Assembly: GCF_001953885.1 (NCBI RefSeq)
Contig: NZ_MQUS01000037.1
Coordinates: forward strand, 1-47,852
DNA: 47,852 nt
Source of the DNA: Streptomyces sp. IMTB 2501
GTDB lineage: Bacteria > Actinomycetota > Actinomycetes > Streptomycetales > Streptomycetaceae
Direction: 5' to 3'
Shown: piece by piece, positions 26,167 through 35,587 of the stretch
How the letters are laid out: each line of letters starts with the position of its first letter
Numbering within the stretch: the stretch's first letter is position 1
The notes under the pieces: generated by a model
What the model was told of the DNA's origin: nothing
Database searches by the model: none
What the model saw: only the letters and a program-made list of their open reading frames with translations
Program-made: the position numbers and the translations under genes

Positions 26167-27495
26167 ATGGAGCCGTCCGAACAGCCCCCGCGCCCGAACC
26201 CGCATCCTCTGGGGCTGCGGCTGGACGCGCAGCTCGCCCAGATCGCTGAGCAGCTGCGGGACTTGGCCATGGCCAAGGACAGGCTGCAGGGACTGCTGGA
26301 AGCGGTGCAGGCCATCAGCCGGGAGACAGACCTGCCTGCGGTCCTGCACCGGATTGTCACCACTGCCATGGGCCTGGTCGATGCCCGCTACGGGGCACTG
26401 GGAGTGCTGGACGAGTCCGGCCAGTTCCTTGAGCGGTTCATCGCCGCCGGGCTGTCGGAGGCCGAGCGCGCTGCCCTCGCCGACGTGGACTTTCCCCGCG
26501 GACGCGGCGTTCTCGGACACCTGATCCGCAATCCCGAGCCCCTGCGCGTCGACGACATCCCCTCCCACCGCGCCTCTGCGGGGTTCCCACCCGGCCATCC
26601 CCACATGCGCACCCTGCTCGGCGTCGCCATCAGTGTCCGCGGCACCATCTACGGCGACCTGTACCTGTCCGAACGCCGTGACGGGCTGCCCTTCGACCGT
26701 GACGACGAGGACATCGTCGTCACCCTCGCCGGCGCCGCCGGCATCGCAATCGAGAACGTCCGCCTGTACGAGCAGATCCGTGAGAGCGCCGAACACTTCC
26801 AGCGACTGCTGCTGCCCGCCCTCCCCGACCTGCACCCCTTCACCAGCGCCGCCGTCTACCGGCCCGCCCCCACCCCAGGGCACCTTGGCGGAGACTGGTA
26901 CGACGCCCTCTGGCTGCCTGACAACGCCTGCGCGGCCGTCATTGGGGACGTCGTCGGCCATGACCTGCACGCGGCCGCCGCCATGGCCTCCACCCGCAAC
27001 ATGTTGCGCGCACTGCTGTTCGACCGCCTCACCCCGCCCAGCGCCGTCCTGGCCCAGCTCGACCGCACCGTGCACGCCATCACCGACAACCCCGTCACCA
27101 CCGCTTGCCTCGCACGCATCGAACCTGCTGGCGAAGCCTGGACACTGCACTGGTCCAGCGCGGGCCACTTGCCACCCCTGCTCATCACCCCCGACGGCCG
27201 TCCGCAGTACCTGCATGCCGATCCCGGCCTCCCCCTCGGCGTCGACCCCGACCAGCCCCGCCCCGACCACACCCGCCCACTCGGCGCGAACACCACGGTG
27301 ATCTTCTTCACCGACGGACTGGTCGAACACCCCGACCATCCCATCGACACCAGCCTGCAAGCCCTTGCGCAAATCGCCGCCGACCACGCCCAAGCGCCGC
27401 TGGACGACCTCGTGCACACGCTCGCCGACCACCACCCGAGCGACGGACACGACGACCTGGCCGTCCTGGCCCTGCGCACTCCTGCTCACCGGTGA
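26167..27495 (+). CDS. GAF-SpoIIE (PP2C) phosphatase
   Basis: Signalling phosphatase of 442 residues. A short coiled segment (LAQIAEQLRDLAMAKDRLQG) leads into a GAF domain similar to the first GAF of the DevS-like kinases here: LVDARYGALGVLDESGQF, VLGHLIRNPEPLRVDDIPSH and GFPPGHPHMRTLLGVAISVR. The PP2C domain follows, with HLGGDWYDALWL, IGDVVGHD, STRNMLRAL, FTDGLVEHP and the final metal site GHDDLAVLAL. It probably dephosphorylates a STAS-domain anti-anti-sigma factor in response to the ligand of the GAF domain. The shared GAF type suggests it reads the same signal as the DevS-like sensor. The ATG at 26167 is preceded by GGGGGCG. It is in tandem with the broken Hsp20. Confidence 0.9.
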   Translation: MEPSEQPPRPNPHPLGLRLDAQLAQIAEQLRDLAMAKDRLQGLLEAVQAISRETDLPAVLHRIVTTAMGLVDARYGALGVLDESGQFLERFIAAGLSEAERAALADVDFPRGRGVLGHLIRNPEPLRVDDIPSHRASAGFPPGHPHMRTLLGVAISVRGTIYGDLYLSERRDGLPFDRDDEDIVVTLAGAAGIAIENVRLYEQIRESAEHFQRLLLPALPDLHPFTSAAVYRPAPTPGHLGGDWYDALWLPDNACAAVIGDVVGHDLHAAAAMASTRNMLRALLFDRLTPPSAVLAQLDRTVHAITDNPVTTACLARIEPAGEAWTLHWSSAGHLPPLLITPDGRPQYLHADPGLPLGVDPDQPRPDHTRPLGANTTVIFFTDGLVEHPDHPIDTSLQALAQIAADHAQAPLDDLVHTLADHHPSDGHDDLAVLALRTPAHR

Positions 27496-27659
27496 CGTCA
27501 CAGCGTTACGCGGGGCGGTCCAGGGCCGGCCGCGCTGATGTTCCCGCACCAGCATCGCCGCCTCGGGGAAGGAGGCTGATGGCGTGCCTTCGCCATGGTC
27601 GTACGAACCCCGGTGCCCGCCCCGTCCGCCTGGCACAGCCGACTGAAGCACGGTGGTGC

Positions 27660-28328
27660 TCAGAGCAGGGACTGCCAGTAGTCCCACCAACGGGTGGCGA
27701 TCAGCATGACGATGCACAGATACCAGGTGACCGGTAGTGCCCAATGGAATTCCAGCACACCGGCCACCACGACGCGGGGTGCACGGATGATCCCGTGCCT
27801 CAGGTTGTGCACGGTGGTGTACCAGAACATCGCGATCGTGGCTGCCCAGGCCAGGCAGCACCACAGGCACAGCGCGCCGATCTCGTACAGCGCCTGGCTC
27901 ATCAGCCACATGCAGAAGCCCGCGCCGAACAGCGTGCCCGCGTTCAGGCCGAGCCAGAACCAGCGCCGGAAGCGGGCCCCGGCCAGCAGGGCACAGCCGA
28001 CGGCGAGCACGACCGGGTAGGTGAGCAGGCCCAGTAGCGGGTTGGGAAAGCCGAACACAGACGCTTGGTGACTGCGCATCACGTTCGAGCACGACAGCAC
28101 CGGGCTGAGGTTGCACGACGGGCTGAAGCGCGGGTCCGTCAGGAGCTGGAACTTGTCGATGGTGATCACGAAGGAGGCCAGGATCCCCAGAGCTCCCGTC
28201 ACGATCAGCAGCCAGGCGAAGGCACGCGAGGCACCCGTCGTACCCTCCGAAGCGATCCCTCGCTCCCGCCCCTCCTCTCCGTCCCTGGCAGTGAGTTGGT
28301 GCGCGCTGGTGGTCGTACTGCTGGTCAT
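27660..28328 (-). CDS. vitamin K epoxide reductase (VKOR) family protein
   Basis: Inner-membrane thiol-redox protein of 222 residues that passes electrons from extracytoplasmic disulfide-bond formation to quinones. It has an N-terminal helix near residues 36-56, the loop cysteine pair Cys72 and Cys80 (PSCNLSPVLSCSNVM), further helices, and the active-site CxxC at 154-157 (CLWC) with a third Cys next to it. The conserved FGFPNPLLG segment also fits. No fused thioredoxin domain is present. The ATG at 28328 overlaps the stop of the SLOG-like gene as ATGA, so the two are translationally coupled. Confidence 0.88.
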   Translation of the reverse strand: MTSSTTTSAHQLTARDGEEGRERGIASEGTTGASRAFAWLLIVTGALGILASFVITIDKFQLLTDPRFSPSCNLSPVLSCSNVMRSHQASVFGFPNPLLGLLTYPVVLAVGCALLAGARFRRWFWLGLNAGTLFGAGFCMWLMSQALYEIGALCLWCCLAWAATIAMFWYTTVHNLRHGIIRAPRVVVAGVLEFHWALPVTWYLCIVMLIATRWWDYWQSLL

Positions 28329-28915
28329 CGGGGGTGTTCCGCCTTGCCGGTGGTCGGGGTGGGTTCCGGGCCCACGGTGGCCGAGAGGTACCTGCTGCCA
28401 CGTGGGCGGCGACCGGCGTCCCGCGCCGGTTGGCCGGGTATCGCCCCGCGGGCGGCCCTCTGCGGCCACACCACTTCGACCGGAACGCCGTGGGCGCGGG
28501 CGTACGCCACCAAGTGCGCGGTGGCATCACGGCCGTTGGATGGCGAGCCGGCCCACACGGCGAGCAACTGCCGGCATTGCGCGATGATCCGCTCGTCCGC
28601 TCCGACGCACGCGTCCCGGACCGCCAGGTCGTACGCCAGCAGACGCACCTGCCAGGCGAGGGACACCAGTTCGCCGGGCGCCACCCGGTCCCGCGCCGGC
28701 AGCAACGCGGGCACCAGCCCCTGCGTGAGGGTCACCAGGACCAGCTCCCGTCCCGCCGCCCGCACCGCCCTCCCGAACGCCACCGGCACACCGGCCCCCG
28801 CCCGCGCCAGCGCCGTCCTCCGCTCGGGGAGCCGTTCCAGCGCCGCACGCAGCTCGGCCTGCACCAGATTCAGTCTGTCCGGTGTCGGGTCCGTGTGCCC
28901 GGCCGCCGCTGTCAT
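28325..28915 (-). CDS. SLOG-like nucleotide-sensor candidate
   Basis: Protein of 196 residues without an assigned function. It begins MTAAAGHTDPTPDRLNLVQA, contains RAGAGVPVAFGRAVRAAG, and has a conserved VWAGSPSNGRDATAHLVAYA followed by a GVPVEVVWP strand. The Gly-His-x-Asp start and the W-x-G-x5-G-x-x-x-T-A-x-L-V-x-Y-A motif resemble SLOG-superfamily nucleotide-binding folds; that is inference from pattern. The last 40 residues are basic and Pro-rich. The ATG at 28915 has GGGGAGG upstream. It is coupled to VKOR by an ATGA overlap. A clear paralogue lies at 45730-46227, there coupled to a PPOX gene. The AGGGCC palindrome at 29087 is 172 bp upstream. Confidence 0.65.
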   Translation of the reverse strand: MTAAAGHTDPTPDRLNLVQAELRAALERLPERRTALARAGAGVPVAFGRAVRAAGRELVLVTLTQGLVPALLPARDRVAPGELVSLAWQVRLLAYDLAVRDACVGADERIIAQCRQLLAVWAGSPSNGRDATAHLVAYARAHGVPVEVVWPQRAARGAIPGQPARDAGRRPRGSRYLSATVGPEPTPTTGKAEHPR

Positions 28916-29086
28916 CTCCGCGCTCGCCTCCCCGCCGTACGGCGCTCTCCCGCCAGTCCTCGCTGTACGCGGCCCCGCCGGGGCCGCGCCCGTGAGCGGG
29001 ACCGCTTTGCCGAGCCCACGGGCGGGCCCGAAGCACCACAGGCGGGACCGCGGGATCAGTGAAGTCGGCACGCCCCTCGGTCGACA

Positions 29087-29102
29087 AGGGCCGAACGGCC
29101 CT
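29087..29102. promoter_or_regulatory. AGGGCCGAACGGCCCT palindrome (candidate operator)
   Basis: Same 16-bp sequence as the site at 45634, with 6-bp arms and a GAAC centre. It lies in the divergent spacer between the SLOG-like gene (minus) and the PPOX gene (plus, 80 bp downstream). The 28916-29181 spacer holds no gene. Confidence 0.6.
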
Positions 29103-29181
29103 GGCACAACCGTGATCGAGAGGCTTTCCATGGAGTTCGTCAGATCCGCCGGCGGACCCGCGCGGCGGTCAGGTACGCCGT

Positions 29182-29766
29182 ATGCGAAGGACACGTCGAT
29201 GGCATCCCAGTCCCGGCCCTCCACGACTGGACGGACCGCGACAGGTCACACCTCCGGGCGGCCGTGCTGTGCGGGATGAAGCAGCCCGCCGGTTCGTCAG
29301 CGCCCGTCAGCACCGGACGGCGAGGGACACCAGTCCGCGCCGCAGCGTCGAACTGGCTCCCGACGAGTCCCTGCGCCTGCTCGGCAGCATGCCGGTGGGA
29401 CGGCTCATCTTCACCCGGCACGCCTTGCCCACCGCCCGCCCGGTCAACCATGTCCTCGACGAAGGCGACATCGTCATCCGCACCCACGAGAGTGCCGCAC
29501 TCGTCTCCCACGCCCGGCAGAACGGCGGCCCCGGCGTGGTCGTCGCCTACGAGGCCGACGACATCGACCTGGTCACCCGTACCGGCTGGAGCGTCGTCGT
29601 CACCGGCTACTGCCATCTCGTCACCGACCCCCGCCAAGTGACGCGCTACCAGGAGATTCTGCACTCCTGGTCGGACCAGCACATGGACCACGTCGTACGC
29701 ATCCGCCCCGATCTGATCACCGGCATCCGGCTGGTCGCGGCAGACGGCGACGGCGAGGGTGCGTGA
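29182..29766 (+). CDS. pyridoxamine 5'-phosphate oxidase-like flavoprotein (PPOX family)
   Basis: Second PPOX-type protein. The conserved core is LRLLGSMPVGRLIFTRHALP, ARPVNHVLDEGDIVIRTHES, VVAYEADDIDLVTRTGWSVV and MDHVVRIRPDLITGIRLV. It is nearly colinear with the gene at 7703 and lacks that gene's odd tail. The start is uncertain. The ATG at 29182 gives 194 residues, but the first 50 have no family similarity and the ribosome binding site is weak. A GTG at 29269 gives 165 residues. Another ATG (29130) with a good GAGAGG site lies in a different frame, which suggests that the 5' end may be frameshifted. A strong hairpin terminator follows. Confidence 0.8.
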   Translation: MRRTRRWHPSPGPPRLDGPRQVTPPGGRAVRDEAARRFVSARQHRTARDTSPRRSVELAPDESLRLLGSMPVGRLIFTRHALPTARPVNHVLDEGDIVIRTHESAALVSHARQNGGPGVVVAYEADDIDLVTRTGWSVVVTGYCHLVTDPRQVTRYQEILHSWSDQHMDHVVRIRPDLITGIRLVAADGDGEGA

Positions 29767-29799
29767 AGGCCGGTTCGCGGCACCGGGCGACAGCCGACG

Positions 29800-29834
29800 G
29801 CTCGGGCGGAGGAGAAGACGTACTCCGCCCGAGC
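29800..29834 (+). terminator. strong intrinsic-type hairpin after the PPOX gene
   Basis: GCTCGGGCGGAG and CTCCGCCCGAGC form a perfect 12-bp GC-rich stem around an 11-nt loop, 34 bp downstream of the stop at 29766. Confidence 0.75.
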
Positions 29835-29970
29835 TGTTCGCCGTGCCCAGAACCGTGAACCGGCCGGAGCAGGCCATCCGGGAGCGGGCGGCCCGCATCC
29901 GGACCCACCCAACCCGGCCGCACCCCGCCCGCGACAGGGCCGTTCGGCTCCTTGGGCCACGGGCGGCGAG

Positions 29971-31248
29971 TCACCTCGGGCCGTCCCCTGATGTGGTCGG
30001 CACCTCGGCGTGGCCGAACAGCGGCACGCGCCAACGCAACCGTGTGTCTCCACCGGGCGGCACTTCCCGCACGAACTCGCCAGCCAGCCCTGCCGCCCGT
30101 TCCCGCATGTTCGCCAGGCCGCTGAGCTTCACGTCCTGCGGAATGCCCGAGCCGTCGTCCGTGACGGTGAGGACCAGTTCCCAGCGCTCGACGACGAGAT
30201 CGACGTCAAGGGCACTCGCGTTCGCGTGCCGCGCGACGTCCCTCAGTGCCTTGGCGTGCACGGGGATCAGGTAGTCGGCCACGGCTTCGGGCACTTCGCT
30301 GTCCAACAGCCCCTCCGTGCTCAGGGTTGGGGAGAAGCCGGGCGGGGCGGTGGCCACCTCCACCGTTGCGACCACCCGCCCGCGCAGCGTCTGCCGCTCC
30401 TGCCCACGCTCTCGTGTGCGCGGGGCGAAGACCGTCGATGGTCGTGCCCAGGTCGTTCACTGTCTGTGCCAGTGCTCGGCCGCCTCCGGCGGGGCCTGTA
30501 CGAGGCGCTGGAGGCCCTGAAGGGCGATCCCGGAGGCGAACAGCCGCTGGATGGCGAAGTCGTGCAGGCCCCGGTCGATACGCTCACGATCCTCGAACAC
30601 CGCGAGCCTTTCCGCGTCACGGAGCTGGTCCGCCGGCTCCAGGCGACGGCCACTTGCGCTGCGAAGCCGGGCAGCGGCTCGGTCTCCTCCTCTCCGAAGG
30701 GCTGGCGGCCCTTGCCGCGGGCGACCGGCAGTACGGTGCGGGCCGCCGCACCCGTCCCCATGGGCACCGCCACCGCGGGTCCGAGCCCGGCCAAGAACTC
30801 CGCCTCTGCCTCGTCACTACGCGGATCGTGCGCGACGTCGCCATGACGACAGGCCCGCCGGATGTTCGGAGAACTCTGCGATCCGTACCGGCTCCGGGTT
30901 CCTGATCAGCAGGTCGAGCGCCCCGTGGTCCTGAGGCAGTAGCCCGAGCCGCTGTCGCAGCTCATCACTCATCCCGACGGGCACGAACGCCGACGGCTTC
31001 CGGTCGTCGCCGATCACACCCAGCGCCCCGTACTCGGCGTCCACCAGTGGGACCGCCGCCTCGACGATGTACCGCAGTACATCTGGGAGTTCCGGCCCCT
31101 GACCGACCGCGAGCACCGCCTCAAGAAGCGAATGCACCCGGTCCCGCGTGCTCCGCATGGCACCCACGCGCACCTGTAGCTCGTCCAAGTACTCGTCCAG
31201 GCGTAGCCCCGGCCATGTCCCGCCGCTTTCGAAGCCGCCCGCGTCCAC
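29971..31248 (-). pseudogene. decayed DevS-like GAF sensor kinase (copy B)
   Basis: Minus-strand pieces of one DevS/DosS-type kinase. From a GTG at 31248 come RLDEYLDELQVRVGAMRSTR and GAF-1 (LVDAEYGALGVIGDD, LLIRNPEPVRIAEFSEHPAG). Similarity breaks at about 30840, with the end of GAF-1 and most of GAF-2 deleted. It resumes with FLAGLGPAVAVPMGTGAAAR and PFGEEETEPLPGFAAQVAVA. A frameshift leads to the dimerisation helix in another frame (DRGLHDFAIQRLFASGIALQ, His present), a stop, and then the ATPase end (KALRDVARHANASALDVDLV, DDGSGIP, GLANMRERAAGLAG) from about 30375 to 29971. The remaining ATPase half could still be expressed as a fragment. Copy A is at 11166 and the intact copy at 42615. Confidence 0.8.
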
Positions 31249-32652
31249 GACGGCCTCCGGATGCCCCTCGGCTCGACAGCCCGACCGAGCCCGGCTTCCA
31301 AAGTAGGAACGATCACCGCGACGGGTCACAGAACCCAGTCTGCGAGCGAAACAGCAGGTCACGGTCCTGTGCCACTGCCCCTGAGAGGAGGCAGCCAGTG
31401 GTATGGGCACGGGCTGGCCAGACGGCCCTTTGCTCGGGGCTGGTGACGCGCTGGGGCGCCGGCAGGGCCAACTGCCCACCGGGAGTGAAGCGTGCCGACG
31501 GCGAACCTGAAGCGGGACGCCGCCGGGCCACCGATGCCACAGCCCTGGAGTACCGGCGACCACGGCGCGACCCACTCCGGCGGGCAGCCTACGAAGTGGC
31601 CGCTGAGCACGCATGACGGCCTGGGTGGGCTGCACCAGTACGACGGCTCGGAGAGTGAGTCAGGAAAGACGCCGAGTGCGTCGCCGCCTGGGTGTTGGCC
31701 GACCTGCCGACCGAGTGGGAGGTGCGCGGCACCGGGAGAGGCACGTGCATGCGAGGCCGCGATGGACCGGCTTGTGCTCTTCGGTTCCGCAGAGTGTAGG
31801 CGTCGCCTTCGTACCGTGGTCAGGCCCGTGCGAAGACTCCGAGACAAAACAGTCCCCGGTAGTGCTGCACGTGTCCTGAAGCCTCAGTCGTCACTGTTGC
31901 CTCGGTATCGCGCCGGCTTGCCGGGGGCCTAAGCCACATCCTGTCCGAGTCACTCTGCCGACTAGACGTCCTCACCGGCTTTGTAGCTCTTTCGGTGTTG
32001 TGGTCTGTCAACCAGAATGCATGAGCTGCATCAAAAGTCAACACCTCTCAGGTAAAGTTTTTGACGTCCGAAGGGTGAAGGTGCAGGCTTCTCGCGGCAA
32101 GCGCTCGGAGACCGAGGTGCGCGAGCCCCGAAGCCCGGTGAAGAGGCAGATCGCCGAGAAGATCCCGGCGAGGAAAGCAGCCGTGAAGCCAGGCCGCCAG
32201 CCGCACAGCGCGTCGCTGCGTGTGTCATTGCGAGGGGGCAAGAGACGGATGCCCGATCAAACAGGTGTGCCCGCGGCCCGTTCGTCGCTTGCCTGGCAGG
32301 CGGGGCACACGAGCGGGGCGTTGCATCCGTATCGGCGGGTCAGCCCCAGCGCCCAATCGCAGCAGGTCCGCACCGTGGCTGCATTCCACAGCCGCCTCCC
32401 TGCTCGGCGTACTGCTGTCCGCGTTCTGCAGGCCCATCACCTCGTCACCGATCCGCGACTCAACCCGCACGTGCGACTACCGCGGCGGCCCCGCCGGATG
32501 GTCTGCCGTGCCGGTAGCGCCGGTGCCCCGTCCGTAGCCGCACGGGTTCCGGTGTGCGGAGGGGGCGCGGCCCGGGGTAGCAGGCGGTGTCCTGGTCCGG
32601 CCGCAGGACAAGACCAACCGGGCGGTTCCCTACCATCGGCAAGCGGCAGGAG
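31249..32652. other. 1.4-kb region without recognisable genes
   Basis: Short open frames on both strands lack convincing starts or family motifs. One minus-strand frame (32038-32241) encodes a possible helix (GFTAAFLAGIFSAICLFTGL) and might be the end of a lost membrane protein. The stretch 31980-32070 is clearly more AT-rich than its surroundings, with several T and A runs, and may mark foreign or junction DNA between the decayed DevS copy and the UspA gene. Confidence 0.5.
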
Positions 32653-33528
32653 TCACCCGTGCGGAACGACTGCCACCGGGCACTGCGCATGCTGCAGAAC
32701 GGCGTGCGTGACCCGGCCCAGAGCACGGCCCATGTGGTGAGCGGGCCTGCGGGCGCCCAGCACGACGAGATCCGCGTGCGAGGACGCCGCGACCAGTTCA
32801 CCAGCCGGCGACGGGGCCCTCGCCACCTCTTCGGTCACCTTGATGTCCGGGAACTCCTCCCGGACGGAGCCGAGCATGCGGGTGCTCGCCGCGGCCTCGG
32901 CCTCCACGGCCCTGCGCACCTCGTCGGCGAGGGGCACCATGCTCCCGACATACTGGAAGTAGGACCACGCGCTCAGCAGACGCAAGGACGCCTTCCGCCG
33001 CCTGGCGGTCTGTCCGGCGAAGCGCACCGCATCGAGGTCCTTTTCATCCCGTACGCCCACCACGACCACCCTGCTCGACGGCCGCTCCATACCCCGCACG
33101 ACGACCACAGGACAGCTCGCCTGTCCGGCCACCGTCAGCCCGACCGACCCCAGCAGCAGTGCTGAGAAGCCGCCCGCTCCCCTCGAACCGACGACGATCG
33201 TCGCCGCGGCGTCCCCGGCCCGCGGCACCACCGCCGTGGCCGCCCGCAGCAGACTGTCCGCCGCTGGCTCCTGGCCGACCTCCGTGGTGACCGCCAGGCC
33301 CGGAGCCTTGTCGGAGGCCGCGGCCGCCGCCTCGGCCGCCAGCGACCGGGCGGCCTCGCGGACCCTCCGGGCGGTTTCGTCGGACAGACGCTCCGCCAGG
33401 TCGAGGTCGACGGCGCACACGATGTGCAGAGGCTGATGCCGGAGAGCGGCTTCCTGCGCCGCCCACGACACCGCACGTGCCGCTCCGGCCGAGCCGTCCG
33501 TCCCCACTACCACTGGCCCCTCAGTCAT
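32653..33528 (-). CDS. tandem universal stress protein (UspA x2)
   Basis: Third UspA-UspA protein, 291 residues. Domain 1 starts MTEGPVVVGTDGSAGAARAV with loop GSRGAGGFSALLLGSVGLTV. Domain 2 starts near SSRVVVVGVRDEKDLDAVRF with loop GARRPAHHMGRALGRVTHAV and ends CPVAVVPHG. Domain 1 keeps the G-x2-G-x9-G-S ATP motif. An Ala-rich helix after residue 60 is longer than in the 1513 and 2464 genes. The ATG at 33528 is preceded by GGGAAGAG at a somewhat long distance. It lies 63 bp downstream of the frameshifted Rv2629-like gene on the same strand, a pairing that suggests one transcript. Confidence 0.9.
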   Translation of the reverse strand: MTEGPVVVGTDGSAGAARAVSWAAQEAALRHQPLHIVCAVDLDLAERLSDETARRVREAARSLAAEAAAAASDKAPGLAVTTEVGQEPAADSLLRAATAVVPRAGDAAATIVVGSRGAGGFSALLLGSVGLTVAGQASCPVVVVRGMERPSSRVVVVGVRDEKDLDAVRFAGQTARRRKASLRLLSAWSYFQYVGSMVPLADEVRRAVEAEAAASTRMLGSVREEFPDIKVTEEVARAPSPAGELVAASSHADLVVLGARRPAHHMGRALGRVTHAVLQHAQCPVAVVPHG

Positions 33529-33591
33529 AGCTGACCAACTCTTCCCAACATCGGGCAGGACCCGCAGCAGCTCCTGCCGGGCGACGGGCGT

Positions 33592-34684
33592 TCACAACGG
33601 CACCCCCGGGTCGGTGTACCGCAGCAGCGCCCCGACCCCGTCCTCCAGGGGCAGTTCCTCCCGCTCCACGACCACCAGCTCGACGCCGGTGCGGACCAGT
33701 ACGCGGACCAAGGACGCGCCGGGCGATTCCTCCTGGAAGCCGAGGACACCGAAGGACTCCGGGTCAGCGGACGACAGGGCGATCCGGGTCGGCTCCGAGC
33801 CCGCCCACAGCCGCAAGGGCAGATCGACGGGCGTGTTGAGCAGCAGTGCGCCTGCCGGAGCCGGCTGCAGCGCGGCCACGACCGAAGGGATGCCCTCGAC
33901 CGCGTCGACGTGCCGGGTGCGCCGCGCCCGGAACGTCTCCACCCGAGCCTGGTCCCGCTCGCTCAGCCGGCTCCGGAAGACCTCGCTCAGCTCCCGCTCC
34001 AGCAGCGCCCGGCCCTCACCGGCCGGGTGCCCGTCACCCGCGACCGTGACCACGCGCTCCCGCAAGGGGCGAGGCGCGCGGTTCACCAGGACGTCGAGCG
34101 CCCATGCCTCCCCGCCCAGCACGATCACCTCGGCGCGGGTGCGCTGGACCAGCTCCGCCAGCCCACGGGCGACCTCGGCGGCGCCGTGCGGCCACCGGGC
34201 CGCTCCGGTGGTGCCGCGTTTCAGGTGCGACTGCACTGCTCGGCCACCTTCCGGTCTGGATGTCCACCTGCAGTTCCTCCGGCGCGCCGGTCTCCGGGTG
34301 CGGGACGAGGTGCACGGTGGCGGCCGCGTACGGGATGACCGCAGCGTGCCGGACCGCGAGCGGCATCACGCCGGGCAACGCGCTGAACCGGGCCGTGTCA
34401 TGCGCAGGCGGGCAGGGCAGTTCCTCCACCAGGGCCAGCCGGCCGTGGCTCGCGAAGACGGCCTGCCCGTGACGCCCGGCAACCTCCCGGTCCGAGCCCA
34501 CCCCAGCGCAGACAACGGCCACGGCGGCCTCGTCGGCCCCCTGCTGAGCCAGATCCGCACGCAGATGCCGGCGCCGCAGCCTGATCGCCGCCTCCCGGGC
34601 GCGGACGTCACGCGAGGTATCCAGGCAGGCGCAGGCATAGGGTCCCCCTCCTGCGCACACAGGGTCGACAAAGGTCACATCCAC
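33592..34684 (-). pseudogene. Rv2629-like (BaeRF) protein, frameshifted
   Basis: Paralogue of the 20003 gene broken by one frameshift. The first frame from an ATG at 34684 gives MDVTFVDPVCAGGGPYACAC, GRHGQAVFASHGRLALVEEL and then ELQVDIQTGRWPSSAV. At about 34235 the similarity moves to another frame, which starts QSHLKRGTTGAARWPHGAAE and continues with VIVLGGEAWALDVLVNRAPR to the end GVGALLRYTDPG at 33592. Except at the shift the alignment with the intact paralogue is continuous, so a sequencing error cannot be excluded. Confidence 0.75.
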
Positions 34685-35238
34685 GGTCGCTCCTCATCAC
34701 GATGGCCGGCCGAGCCACCCCGAGCCGCTCCTCCCTCACCTCGGCCACCGCTCCCGGTGACACCCCAAAACCAGCCTCCGCTGCTTCCAGTAGACCTCCC
34801 GGCCATCGACTTTGCGCACCGGGCGGTGCACCGCCGCCTCACGGGGGCGGCAGAGCATGGGGATCGTGGATCGAATGTGCGGGGGAGGAATCTGCGGCTC
34901 CCGCTGACGCGAGACAAGGCGACCGTGGTGTGTGGACGGCCGGCCGGAGGGGTCTCGGTTCCAGAGCCATGGCAGGTCGACATCCTGCCAGTACCTGCCG
35001 AGACCGGAGTCCAAGTCCGGCGTGAACCGGAAAGTGCCACTTCAGTCGACGAGGATCACGCGGCGGCCGGACCCGGTGTCGATCGGGTCCCGGGTGCTGC
35101 CGGTGAGAGGGTCGCCACCCACCAGGCATCCTGCTGCCGTCACCGTCGTTGCGGCTCCTGGTCGGTGGCCACAGACCTGTACCGTGCCGACGGACAGTGT
35201 GTCCTGATCTTCGGTACCTCTCCTGCAGGGACAGGGCG
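34685..35238. other. 554-bp divergent spacer
   Basis: No supported gene. It separates the Rv2629-like gene (minus) from the cold-shock gene (plus) and should hold both promoters and the cold-shock 5' leader. A perfect 14-bp palindrome GGCGGTGCACCGCC occurs at 34822-34835, a sequence unlike the GGGCC-type sites. A minus-strand frame at 34736-35014 is open but unfamiliar. Confidence 0.45.
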
Positions 35239-35514
35239 ATGGGGCAAGGCACGGTGCAGTGGTTCAACGCGGACAAGGGCTACGGGTTCGCCGCCCTGGA
35301 CGGGGGCGGCGATAACCTCTTCGTTCACTTCAGCGCCATCCAGATGCCCGGTTACACGAGCCTGGAGGCGGGCCAGCGGGTCGAATTCACGATCGTCCAG
35401 GGGCCGAAGGGGCCACAGGCCGACCAGGTCGTACCGCTGGAGAACTGGACACTCGGGCTGGTCCTCGGGTTCGCGCGGGTCCACTGTCCTTTGTCATGCA
35501 ATCGAGTCGTTTGA
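35239..35514 (+). CDS. cold-shock protein with abnormal C-terminal tail
   Basis: Nucleic-acid-binding CspA-type OB-fold protein. MGQGTVQWFNADKGYGFAAL carries RNP1, LFVHFSAIQM carries RNP2, and the fold finishes at GPKGPQADQVVPL, about residue 67. The remaining 24 residues (through FARVHCPLSCNRVV) are not part of the family. The last of them are encoded by the repeat array that begins at 35485, so the stop codon is supplied by the putative transposon end. The ATG at 35239 has AGGGACAGGG upstream. The OB fold is complete, so the protein may still work. Confidence 0.85.
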   Translation: MGQGTVQWFNADKGYGFAALDGGGDNLFVHFSAIQMPGYTSLEAGQRVEFTIVQGPKGPQADQVVPLENWTLGLVLGFARVHCPLSCNRVV

Positions 35515-35560
35515 CAACGAACCTAGTCGTTTCGGCTTTTTTGACAGTGAACCTAGTCGT
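35490..35560 (+). repeat. array of three ~21-bp units at the tnsA-proximal end
   Basis: Units at 35490-35510 (TTTGTCATGCAATCGAGTCG), 35510-35530 (TTTGACAACGAACCTAGTCG) and 35540-35560 (TTTGACAGTGAACCTAGTCG), each followed by T. Units two and three differ at 2 of 21 positions and are exactly 30 bp apart; unit one matches them at about 15 of 21. Diverged copies occur at 40217-40349 and, inverted, at 42388-42433. Read as transposase (TnsB-type) binding sites. Confidence 0.7.
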
Positions 35561-35587
35561 GCGGGATGAGCACGCTGGGGGTGTTGG

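Noticed and set aside
26104..28530. Minus-strand open frame of about 800 codons across the GAF-SpoIIE gene and VKOR
   Set aside because: Low-complexity Gly/Val/Ala translation antisense or out of frame to clear genes.
32038..32241. Small membrane-protein gene on the minus strand
   Set aside because: One hydrophobic stretch, but no ribosome binding site or family pattern.
34736..35014. Minus-strand open frame in the spacer before the cold-shock gene
   Set aside because: No start signal and no recognisable motif; kept as spacer.
35490..35560. CRISPR-like direct repeats
   Set aside because: Only three units with unequal spacing (20 and 30 bp), diverged, found inverted elsewhere, and no cas genes.
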